Position numbers and translations under genes: made by a program. Positions 27,709-36,852 of a stretch of DNA of 64,000 bases are shown piece after piece. The stretch lies in contig JADKEB010000034.1 in assembly GCA_016718205.1 (NCBI GenBank), forward strand, positions 248,001-312,000. The letters run 5' to 3'. The DNA comes from Saprospiraceae bacterium (GTDB taxonomy: Bacteria > Bacteroidota > Bacteroidia > Chitinophagales > Saprospiraceae). Numbering within the stretch: the first letter of the stretch is position 1; every line of letters begins with the position of its first letter. Under the pieces are notes generated by a model, which was not told the DNA's origin, did no database searches, and worked only from the letters and a program-made list of their open reading frames with translations.

Positions 27709-28188
27709 ATGGAAAATGATGGAAGAATAAATAAGATGATGATCATCTTATCAAAAGCAACACTCGAAAACGTGTATGCTTGTTTTGTACTGGCCAACGG
27801 CGCCCGTATGGAAGGTATTGAAGCAGAAATATTTTTTACTTTCTTTGGCCTTGAAGCCATACATAACAAAAAACTGGACCACCTTCATATAGCCACAGTA
27901 GGAAACCCTGCCATGCATATGCCTACTATGCTCGGAGGATTACCTGGTATGGAAGCACTTGCCACATCCATGATGAAAAAAGAAATGGAAAAAATAGATA
28001 TGCCGGATGTAAGAGAATTTCTCGAAATACTGAATGCGTCCGGCGTAAAACTTTGGGCATGTAAGCTTGCCATGGACATGTTTCATTACAAAGAAGAAGA
28101 CATGTTTGCAGACCTTGATGGTGTCCTTACAGTAGGTGATTTTTATAAGCAAGGATCTGGTGTAGGTACGCATATGCTCTTTATCTGA
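27709..28188 (+). CDS. DsrE/DsrF-like sulfurtransferase (DsrE2 type)
   Basis: 159 residues. MIILSKATLENVYACFVLANGARMEG is the start of the DsrE fold; a Met/Pro-rich loop (AMHMPTMLGGLPGMEA) and the Cys in SGVKLWACKLAMDMF (near 122) match the DsrE2 subfamily, where this Cys carries sulfane sulfur. No membrane segment is evident. With SQR and the TusE-like carrier it makes a persulfide-trafficking set. No dsrAB, sHdr or sox genes are in the window, so the final sulfur product cannot be told. Confidence 0.8.
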   Translation: MENDGRINKMMIILSKATLENVYACFVLANGARMEGIEAEIFFTFFGLEAIHNKKLDHLHIATVGNPAMHMPTMLGGLPGMEALATSMMKKEMEKIDMPDVREFLEILNASGVKLWACKLAMDMFHYKEEDMFADLDGVLTVGDFYKQGSGVGTHMLFI

Positions 28189-28709
28189 TAAAAGCACATT
28201 TAAAAATTTGAGTATGTGGGCTCACTGGATAAATTGAAAAGTGTTCTTATAAGAGTTCAATCAGTTTTCGTTCAGGGTATTTTATAAGCAATATTTTGCC
28301 TTCATTGCTGAGAAGCTGATTGTCAAAAATTTAATTTGTTCGCATACGCTCAAACATCAATGTTTAAACATACGAAGGATATAAATAGATTCTAAATTTA
28401 AATATTTTTTTCTTCCTTTTAAGGATATTTTTGCTTTTAATTCAATAAATATATTAATAAACACGTTGTTATAACAACAAAAGAAGAGTTTCTGATAATG
28501 TAAAATTAAAATGGCTTTGTTCTCGTTAAAATATGAATATTGAATAAAACTTGGATATTTTGTTAAAACAAAGGAAGTCAAAGCTTGGTTTTTAATACTC
28601 TCCTAATTTGACTTAAAGCCTATATTTACAAACATTCTACTTATCTTAATAGACTTTCACAAAGCCATTAAAATTTATATTATCAATTTTAAATAAGTTT
28701 CTATTTGAT
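28189..28709. other. Intergenic before the cytochrome cluster
   Basis: About 520 very AT-rich bases without a credible gene. It contains an inverted repeat AAACAT-CA-ATGTTT near 28352-28365 within CGCTCAAACATCAATGTTTAAAC, a wording that partly recurs near 18068 and 55134. A half-site TGACTTAA near 28609 and a loose TATCTTAA near 28642 stand where a promoter for the cluster would be expected, but the match is weak. Confidence 0.4.
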
Positions 28710-29576
28710 ATGTCACCTATTATTCATAAATTATATTTGGCTACTCTTAGTTCCATAGTTATACTGGTAACTATTTATTTAATTTATAATGGATCTGACT
28801 ATTATTTGATGCCGATGGAAGAAAGGTTTTATCATTCTGATCACAATCTATTAAAACCTAATGGTTTATATGGTCACGGCCTTGGCATTATTGGTACATT
28901 TTTAATTCTGACAGGGGTTTTTGGATATATGTTGCGTAAAAGGCTACGGATATTTTCCAAATTAGGAATATTAAAACATTGGCTTGAATTTCATATCTTC
29001 TTGTGTACATTAGGTCCTATTATGGTTTTGTTTCATACAGCCTTCAAATTCGGTGGTATTGTTTCAATAAGCTTCTGGAGCATGGTTGCCGTTGTGGCTA
29101 GCGGTGTGGTAGGAAGGTTTATCTATTTGCAAATACCCAGAACAATCCATGGCCGTGAATTAAATCTACACGAAGTTCATGATTTGAAATCAGATCTTGG
29201 AATAGCAATTCAAAAGAATCTGAGTGCATTTTCTCTGGATATAGGGGAGTTAATTAAGATTTCAACTTCTGACAATAAATCTAGGACTATTAATTCATAT
29301 GGATTTTTAAAGCAATTTTTAATAGAATATTCTCAGGTTAAGAAAATACGTGAAAGATTGAATTCAGAAAATATTTCTAAAAAGGAGGTAAATCAAATCA
29401 TCAGACTGGTAAAAGATGAAATAGCCTTATCGCGTAAAATACAAAGGTTATTAATGATGCAGAGGCTTTTTAGATACTGGCACGTTGCCCATCTTCCTTT
29501 TGCTTTGATTATGCTCATAATAATGGTGATACATGTCGCTGTTTCTGTAACTTTTGGATACACCTGGATTTTTTAA
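28710..29576 (+). CDS. Cytochrome b-like membrane protein
   Basis: 288 residues with about five hydrophobic helices (7-27, 57-78, 93-112, 118-138, 258-282). Candidate heme ligands in helices: WLEFHIFLC, VLFHTAFKFG, RYWHVAHLPFA and MVIHVAV, the paired-His pattern of di-heme b-type cytochromes. A cytoplasmic or periplasmic helical insert (about 150-235) separates the third His pair. A shorter paralogue with the same FHEY / HAGIH / VIHLP / LHII order lies at 40524. It starts the cytochrome cluster and is followed after 16 bases by the Fe-S/flavin oxidoreductase, so it probably moves electrons between that enzyme or quinone and the periplasmic cytochromes. Confidence 0.65.
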   Translation: MSPIIHKLYLATLSSIVILVTIYLIYNGSDYYLMPMEERFYHSDHNLLKPNGLYGHGLGIIGTFLILTGVFGYMLRKRLRIFSKLGILKHWLEFHIFLCTLGPIMVLFHTAFKFGGIVSISFWSMVAVVASGVVGRFIYLQIPRTIHGRELNLHEVHDLKSDLGIAIQKNLSAFSLDIGELIKISTSDNKSRTINSYGFLKQFLIEYSQVKKIRERLNSENISKKEVNQIIRLVKDEIALSRKIQRLLMMQRLFRYWHVAHLPFALIMLIIMVIHVAVSVTFGYTWIF

Positions 29577-29592
29577 ATAAGATAATATCTAT

Positions 29593-30921
29593 ATGGAAGA
29601 AACATTAATTTACAGTTCAGTGGGAGTTTTATGCTTTGGAATTATATATATATACCTTAGAAAACTTAAAAATGAATCAGAAGAATCAAATGTAAAAATT
29701 GCTATTGCTAAAGAAGAAGGAATACATGAACCTGTATCACTTTACCCTTACATCGACGAAGACAACTGCATAAGGAGCGGAGCATGTATAACTGCATGTC
29801 CGGAACACGATATATTAGGAATTCGCAATGGAAGAGCTACTTTGATTAATGCCTCAAGGTGTATAGGGCATGGGGCATGTTTTCATGCATGTCCGGTCGA
29901 AGCCATTTCCTTAAAAATAGGAACAGAGAAACGAGGCGTTGACCTGCCTCATGTGAATCAGAATTTTGAAACCAATGTTCAGGGTATTTTTATTGCTGGT
30001 GAACTGGGAGGTATGGGTCTTATCAAAAATAGTGTGGAACAGGGTAAACAAGCTGCAGATCACATATATAAAGCTTTGGACAATAATCATGGTGCATCCT
30101 ACGATCTAATCATTGTTGGTGCCGGCCCCGCTGGAATTTCGGCGGCACTACAAGCAAAATCACTTGGAATGAGTGCAATTATTTTGGAGCAGGATTCGTT
30201 GGGAGGCACAGTATTTAACTTCCCCAGAGCGAAAATTGTGATGACTTCTCCTATGGACTTACCTTGTTACGGTAAAATAAAACTGTTTCAGACTAGCAAG
30301 TCTGAATTACTTAATCTTTGGAATGAAGTAATAAATAAGAATGAGGTTAAAGTAAAGGAGCATTGTAAAGTCGAGACTATTATAAAAAAGAATGATCTTT
30401 TTGAAGTCGCAACGGTAGGGGGGCAGTCATATAGCAGCAATAAGGTGTTGATTGCTATAGGTAGAAGAGGCACACCACGAAAACTTGGTGTACCTGGAGA
30501 GGATCTTGAAAAAGTGGCATATAAAATTCTTGAGCCTGAAATTATTGCCGGTAAAAACATTTTAGTAGTAGGCGGTGGAGATTCTGCTATAGAAAGTGCA
30601 TTATTACTGGCAGGCAATAATAAAGTAATATTATCCTACAGAAGTGAAAAATTTAGCAGGCTCAAACCAAAAAATGCCCAGAATATTTTGACTGCCATTG
30701 AAAAAGGTACAATTACAGTGCTTTTTTCATCGGAGGTGATTAAGATCATACCCGAAAAAGTAGAATTAGTGGTTAATCAGGGGAATACACTGAGTTTAAA
30801 GAACGATTTATGCTTTATCTTTGCAGGAGGAGAATTGCCGACACAATTTCTGGAGAAGTCCGGAATTGAGATTACAAAGAGGTTTAATTATACTATTAAG
30901 ACACACAAGAAAGGATTATGA
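29593..30921 (+). CDS. Membrane-anchored Fe-S/FAD oxidoreductase (thioredoxin reductase-like)
   Basis: 442 residues: membrane helix (about 4-21), ferredoxin-like domain (about 50-105), then an FAD/NAD(P) two-domain oxidoreductase (FAD motif GAGPAGISA near 176; NAD(P) motif VGGGDSAIESA near 324; GRRGTPRKLGVPGED). The ferredoxin motifs read CIRSGACITACP and CIGHGACFHACP: the second Cys of each CxxCxxCxxxCP is replaced, by Ser and by His. The redox-active CxxC of thioredoxin reductase is absent. It likely passes electrons between NAD(P)H and the cytochrome b. The stop overlaps the next start (ATGA), so it is coupled to the 23-heme cytochrome. Confidence 0.75.
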   Translation: MEETLIYSSVGVLCFGIIYIYLRKLKNESEESNVKIAIAKEEGIHEPVSLYPYIDEDNCIRSGACITACPEHDILGIRNGRATLINASRCIGHGACFHACPVEAISLKIGTEKRGVDLPHVNQNFETNVQGIFIAGELGGMGLIKNSVEQGKQAADHIYKALDNNHGASYDLIIVGAGPAGISAALQAKSLGMSAIILEQDSLGGTVFNFPRAKIVMTSPMDLPCYGKIKLFQTSKSELLNLWNEVINKNEVKVKEHCKVETIIKKNDLFEVATVGGQSYSSNKVLIAIGRRGTPRKLGVPGEDLEKVAYKILEPEIIAGKNILVVGGGDSAIESALLLAGNNKVILSYRSEKFSRLKPKNAQNILTAIEKGTITVLFSSEVIKIIPEKVELVVNQGNTLSLKNDLCFIFAGGELPTQFLEKSGIEITKRFNYTIKTHKKGL

Positions 30922-32771
30922 CTCAGGGAAATATAAAGAGTAATATAAATCATACGAAAGTTTGGTTTATTTTACTCTTTTTTATCGAGTTATCCGTAAG
31001 TAATGCCCAGATTAGTCCGGGAAAATTAACCTTAGCACATACTTCCCTGGAAGGTATAAAAAATTGCACTGCCTGCCATGACCTTGGCGCCAAAATTTCT
31101 GAACAAAAATGCCTTGATTGTCACAAAGCACTAAAAATAAGGATAAGCCAGAACAAAGGTTATCATGTATCAAAAGAAGTAAAAGGCAAGGAGTGTATCA
31201 CCTGTCACAGTGAACACCATGGCGTCAAATTTGATATGATCAGGTTTGATGAAAAAAATTTTAATCATACCCTGACTGGTTATGAACTGAAAGGAGCTCA
31301 CAAGAAAGTTGAAACCTGTGCCAAATGCCATTTTGAAGATCATATTGCTGATGTGAAGATCAGGCAAAATAAAAAAACTTTTCTTGGACTTGATCCGAAA
31401 TGTATTTCCTGCCATGATGATTACCATCAAAAAACAATGGAGAATGATTGTGCCGTTTGTCACAATTTTGAAGAATTTAAACCGGCAGCATTTTTTAATC
31501 ATAACAAAACTGATTTCCCTTTAAAAGGAGCACATACGACAGTTGATTGTGCAAAATGCCACAAAACCGAGTTTAAAAGCGGGAAAAAATTTCAACATTT
31601 TGCAGACGTATCATTTAAAAATTGTAATAATTGCCACAAAGATCCACATGGAGGTGATTTTGGATTAAATTGTAAATCCTGCCATAATGAGTCTTCATTT
31701 AAAAATATAAAATCAACTTCAGACTTCAATCATAGCCTGACAGGTTTTACATTAGAAGGTAAACACAAAACGATTGAATGCAAATCCTGCCATGACCAGA
31801 GGTCAGGTGCCAAGGGCAATTACAAAGAATTTGAATCTACTAAAAACATAAATTGTCTAACCTGTCATAAAGACATTCATAATTCTATATTTGGCACTGA
31901 CTGCAAAGCGTGCCACTCCCAGCAAAGTTTTAGTATAAACAAAAAAATACCTGACTTCAATCATAGCCTGACGGGATATGTTCTGGATGGTAAACATCTG
32001 ACCGTGGATTGTAAAAAATGTCACACTACACCTAAGATGACTGATCCGCAGAAACATGATCTTTGTGCTGCATGCCATAAAGATTACCATCAGGGTGATT
32101 TTAAGGATATAAAAAACAGAGATTGTGCCGTTTGTCACACCACAAAAGACTTCAAGGAAGCTACATTTGACATTGAACAACATGAAGTTTCTTCATTTCC
32201 TCTATATGGGGCTCATATGGCAACACCATGTACTGCCTGCCATATGAAAGAAAATAAGTGGAAATTTCGCAATGTTGGTAAAGAATGTATTGATTGTCAT
32301 CAAAACATTCACATCGGATTTATCAGCGAAAAATATTTGCCTGACAATGATTGCCGACGTTGTCATGACAGTGAAGCCTGGCAATCCATCACTTTTGATC
32401 ATAATTTGACAAAATTTGAACTTAGAGGCAATCATGCCATCATAGAATGCCGATCATGTCACTACAAAGACAATCCTGTCAGTAACACAAAAGAACAAAA
32501 ATTTACAGGAATAAATACCAATTGCAGCACCTGTCATCAAAACGTTCATGGGACCCAGTTTGAAGTTGAAGGTACCACGGATTGCAGCAAATGTCATGGT
32601 TTTGAGGCATGGGATAGAAGTAATTTCAATCACAACAATGCGGCATTTAAACTGGATGGGGCCCATATCCATGTGGCCTGTATTAAATGTCATCAGGAAG
32701 AATGGATAGATGGTACTAAAAAAATAAAATATAAAACAGGCAAACTGGAATGCATAGACTGCCATCAATAA
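30918..32771 (+). CDS. 23-heme c-type cytochrome
   Basis: 617 residues. A signal peptide (about 12-30, ending SNAQ) and 23 CXXCH motifs, about one per 27 residues. Many segments follow a recurring plan: FNH-x-x-TGF/Y-x-L-x-G-x-H then CxxCH, then CxxCHxDxHxG, as in cytochrome c7/c3-like multiheme proteins; extra His residues between motifs can supply the distal heme ligands. Expected in the periplasm. The last motif CIDCHQ is encoded by bases that also hold the start codon of the next gene. It belongs to the run 28710-41959. Confidence 0.9.
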   Translation: MTQGNIKSNINHTKVWFILLFFIELSVSNAQISPGKLTLAHTSLEGIKNCTACHDLGAKISEQKCLDCHKALKIRISQNKGYHVSKEVKGKECITCHSEHHGVKFDMIRFDEKNFNHTLTGYELKGAHKKVETCAKCHFEDHIADVKIRQNKKTFLGLDPKCISCHDDYHQKTMENDCAVCHNFEEFKPAAFFNHNKTDFPLKGAHTTVDCAKCHKTEFKSGKKFQHFADVSFKNCNNCHKDPHGGDFGLNCKSCHNESSFKNIKSTSDFNHSLTGFTLEGKHKTIECKSCHDQRSGAKGNYKEFESTKNINCLTCHKDIHNSIFGTDCKACHSQQSFSINKKIPDFNHSLTGYVLDGKHLTVDCKKCHTTPKMTDPQKHDLCAACHKDYHQGDFKDIKNRDCAVCHTTKDFKEATFDIEQHEVSSFPLYGAHMATPCTACHMKENKWKFRNVGKECIDCHQNIHIGFISEKYLPDNDCRRCHDSEAWQSITFDHNLTKFELRGNHAIIECRSCHYKDNPVSNTKEQKFTGINTNCSTCHQNVHGTQFEVEGTTDCSKCHGFEAWDRSNFNHNNAAFKLDGAHIHVACIKCHQEEWIDGTKKIKYKTGKLECIDCHQ

Positions 32772-35700
32772 TAATAATCCTTTTTGGATTTATATCTGCC
32801 TGGGGTCAGTCACCTCACGGTAAGGATTTTATTATGGATTGTGCCAAATGCCATAGTCCGGAAAATTGGACTTTCAATAAAAGGTCCAATACATTCAGTC
32901 ACGACAGCACCACATTTCCACTTAAAGGTCAACATATTGATCTCGATTGCCGATTATGTCACACTTCTTTGGAATTCAAACAAGCAGGTTTAGAATGTAT
33001 TTCATGTCATACAGATGTACATCAACAAACCGTAGGCCATGATTGTGCAAGATGTCATACACCAAAGTCTTGGATAGTAGAAAATATATCCCAAATACAT
33101 GAAAAGGTTTCTTTTCCATTGATGGGGGCGCATGCTATTATCAACTGTAATGATTGTCACAAAAGTGAGACAAATTTGAGGTTCAGCCCAATTGGTGCTG
33201 AGTGTATTGATTGTCACAGAGATGATTATTATGGAACAAAAATGCCGGATCACATCAAACGGAAGTTTGGAAATGATTGCGCTTCCTGTCATAGTCTTAA
33301 CGGGATCGGATGGAATACAGAAAAAGTGGAACATGGTTTTTTCCCTTTGGAACAAGGACATATGATTAAAGATTGTGCTACTTGCCATGCCACAGGAAAT
33401 TATTCAGACATATCTGCAAACTGTATAAGTTGTCATCAGACAGACTTTAACCGTACGTTAAATCCTAATCATAAATTTCTTGGCATTTCCACTGATTGCG
33501 CTTCCTGCCACTCTACTGCTCTGGGATGGAGTCCTGCAGCCTTCCCTGCACACAATCAGTTTTATACCATCGCCGGCGCGCACACTAAAATCGCCAATAA
33601 CTGCGCTGCCTGTCACAACGGCAATTATACCAATACTCCCAATACTTGTGTGGCTTGCCATAACACCGATTATAATACCACCACAAATCCTAACCACAGA
33701 ACAGCCAAGTTGTCAACTGATTGTGCCACTTGTCACACCCAAAATGTCTGGTCACCTTCGACTTTTAACCATAGTACTTTTTATCCGCTAACAGGGGCAC
33801 ATGCTACCATAACCAATAACTGCATCCAATGTCATGCCAACGGGTATGTCAACACTCCCAATACCTGCAACGGATGCCATCAGTCTGATTTTAACGCATC
33901 ACTCAATCCCAACCATAAAACTCTGGGTATTTCAAGTGATTGTGCTTCCTGTCACTCAACTGCTCCGGGATGGAGTCCTGCAGCCTTCCCTACTCACAAT
34001 CAGTTTTATACCATCGCCGGTGCTCACACTAAAATCGCCAATGACTGTGCTGCTTGCCACAACGGCAATTACACCAATACTCCCAATACTTGTGTGGCTT
34101 GCCATAACACCGATTATAACATCACAACAAATCCTAACCACAGAACAGCCAAGTTGTCAACCGATTGTGCCACATGTCATACCCAAAATGTATGGTCGCC
34201 GTCCACTTTTAACCATAATAACTTTTATCCGTTGTTAGGAGCCCATGCTAAAATCGCCAACAATTGTGTCTCTTGTCACAACGGGCATACCAACACGCCC
34301 AATACCTGCTGGATGCCACACTCGATTTTAACGCATCACTCAATCCCAACCATAAAACGGGCATTTTCAATAGACTGTGCCCCTGCCACACAACTGTGGG
34401 ATGGAGTCCTCACCTTTACTCACAAGTTTTATCCATCGCCGGGGCCCATACTAAAATCGCCAATGATTGTGCTGCTTGCCACAACGGCAATTACACCAAT
34501 ACTCCCAATACTTGTGGGCTTGCCAACACCGATTATAACATTACAACAAATCCTAACCACAAAACAGCGCAGTTTTCAACCGATTGTGCCACATGTCATA
34601 CCCAAAATGTATGGTCGCCGTCCACTTTTAACCATAATAACTTTTATCCGTTGCTTGGAGCCCACACTAAAATTGCCAATGACTGCGCTGCTTGTCACAA
34701 CGGCAATTATACCAATACGCCCAATACTTGTGCTGGTTGCCATACTGCTGATTACAATACTACCACCAACCCTAACCACAAAACAGCCAAGTTGTCAACT
34801 GATTGTGCCACTTGTCACACCCAAAATGTGTGGTCACCTTCGACTTTTAACCACAGTACTTTTTATCCGCTAACAGTGGCCCATGCTACCATAGCCAATA
34901 ACTGCATCCAATGTCATGCCAACGGGTATGTCAACACTCCCAATACCTGCAACGGATGCCATCAGTCTGATTTTAACGCATCACTCAATCCCAACCATAA
35001 AACTCTGGGTATTTCCAGTGAATGCGCATCCTGTCACACTACTGCTCCGGGATGGAGTCCTGCATCCTTCCCTGCACACAATCAGTTTTATACCATTGCA
35101 GGCGCCCACACTAAAATCGCCAATGACTGTGCTGCATGCCACAACGGCAATTATAATACCACGCCAAATACTTGTGCAGGTTGCCACACTGCTGATTACA
35201 ACGGTACCACCAATCCTAACCATAAGACAGCGCAGTTTTCAACAGACTGTGCCACCTGCCATACACAAAATGTCTGGTCACCTTCTACGTTTAATCATAA
35301 TAACTTTTATCCGTTGTTAGGGGCTCACGCTAAAATCGCCAATGATTGTGCTGCTTGCCATAACGGCAATTACACCAATACGCCCAATACCTGTGCTGGT
35401 TGCCACACTGCTGATTACAACAGTACCACCAACCCTAACCATAAAACGGCCAAGTTGTCAACTGATTGTGCCACTTGTCACACCCAAAATGTGTGGTCAC
35501 CTTCGACTTTTAACCACAGTACTTTTTATCCGCTAACAGGGGCCCATGCTACCATAGCCAATAACTGCATCCAATGTCATGCCAACGGTTATGTCAACAC
35601 GCCCAATACCTGCAACGGATGCCATCAGGCAGATTTTAACGCATCTCTCAATCCCAACCATAAATCTCTGGGCATTTCCAGTGAATGCGCTTCCTGTCAC

Positions 35701-36837
35701 ACAACTTCTCCGGGATGGAGTCCTGCATCCTTCCCCGTACACAATCAGTTTTATATCATTGCAGGTGCCCACACAAAAATCGCCAATGACTGTGCCGCAT
35801 GCCACAACGGTAATTATAATAACACTCCTAATACATGTGCAGGTTGCCACACTGCTGATTATAACGGTACCACAAATCCTAACCATAAGACAGCGCAATT
35901 TTCAACAGACTGTGCCACTTGCCATACACAAAATGTGTGGTCACCTTCTACGTTTAATCATAATAACTTTTATCCACTGTTAGGGGCTCATGCTAATATT
36001 GCCAACAATTGTGTCGTTTGCCACAACGGTAATTATAATAACACACCGAATACCTGTGCTGGTTGCCACACTGCTGATTACAACAGTACCACCAATCCTA
36101 ACCATAAAACAGCGCAGTTTTCAACAGACTGTGCCACCTGCCATACACAAAATGTCTGGTCACCTTCTACATTTAATCATAATAACTTTTATCCGTTGTT
36201 AGGAGCCCATGCTAAAATCGCCAACAATTGCGCTTCCTGCCACAACGGCAATTACACCAATACGCCCAATACCTGTGCTGGTTGCCATACTGCTGATTAC
36301 AACAGTACCACCAACCCCAACCATAAAACAGCGCAGTTTTCAACAGATTGTGCATCATGCCATACACAAAATGTGTGGTCACCTTCTACGTTTAATCATA
36401 ATAATTTTTATCCGTTGTTAGGGGCTCACGCTAAAATCGCCAATGATTGTGCTGCTTGCCATAACGGCAATTACACCAATACGCCCAATACCTGTGCTGG
36501 TTGCCATACTGCTGATTACAACAGTACCACCAATCCTAACCATAAGACTGCAAAGTTTCCGACAGATTGTGCATCCTGCCATTCACAAAACGCTTGGGAA
36601 CCAGCCACTTTTAACCATGATAATAGTTATTTCCCAATTTACAGCGGCAATCACAAAGGTGAATGGAATCTCTGTACTGATTGTCATTTGAATGCAGGTA
36701 ATTTCTCAAGTTTTAGTTGTATCAATTGTCATGAACATAATAATCAAACTCAAGTAAAAAACGACCATAAAGGAGTAAATGGATACCAATACAATAGTAA
36801 TGCCTGCTATTCATGTCACCCGAAAGGCAAAAGTTAA
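32750..36837 (+). CDS. Giant multiheme cytochrome c with 14 tandem three-heme repeats (frameshifted)
   Basis: Signal peptide MHRLPSIIIILFGFISAWGQ. The frame from 32750 is open to 34873 but leaves the cytochrome sequence at about 34310; a second frame carries it from about 34330 to 36837. Modules: N-terminal 9 hemes (residues 1-249), 14 repeats of 73 or 75 residues with three CXXCH each, and a C-terminal 4-heme module ending CYSCHPKGKS. 52 CXXCH are readable; three more are lost in repeats 4-5, where 25 bases are missing relative to intact units. Restored, the protein would be about 1370 residues with 55 hemes. No membrane anchor or type IX sorting domain is seen. The start overlaps the previous gene by 22 bases. 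The break may be an assembly fault. Confidence 0.85.
33497..36567 (+). repeat. Tandem repeat array, 14 units of 219/225 bp
   Basis: Three unit types: A (CATCHTQNVW...NNFYPLLGAH, 219 bp), B (same start, STFYPLTGAH...CIQCH...CNGCH, 219 bp) and C (CASCH-x3-GWSP...NQFYTIAGAH, 225 bp). Order as read: C B C A C A B C A B C A A A. An A-B-C superunit of 663 bp repeats (for example 34801 against 35464). Units of one type differ at few bases, which shows recent amplification. The array of 14 units should be 3096 bp; 3071 are present. Confidence 0.9.
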
Positions 36838-36852
36838 CTTAAATTTTTAATA

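Noticed and set aside
28357..28581. Minus-strand ORF of 74 codons before the cytochrome cluster
   Set aside because: Very AT-rich chance frame without motif or ribosome site.
33497..36567. Regular repeats that might be taken for a CRISPR array
   Set aside because: Units are 219-225 bp, without unique spacers, and encode CXXCH motifs in frame; no cas genes in the window.
33480..36691. Several 60-134 residue ORFs in a second plus-strand frame across the repeat array (rich in PILPILVWLA-like repeats)
   Set aside because: They are out-of-frame readings of the 219/225-bp cytochrome repeats; their repetition follows the repeat unit and they have no starts or domains of their own.
32750..36837. 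Type IX secretion signal on the giant cytochrome
   Set aside because: The C-terminus is a CXXCH module ending CYSCHPKGKS; no C-terminal sorting domain is present.
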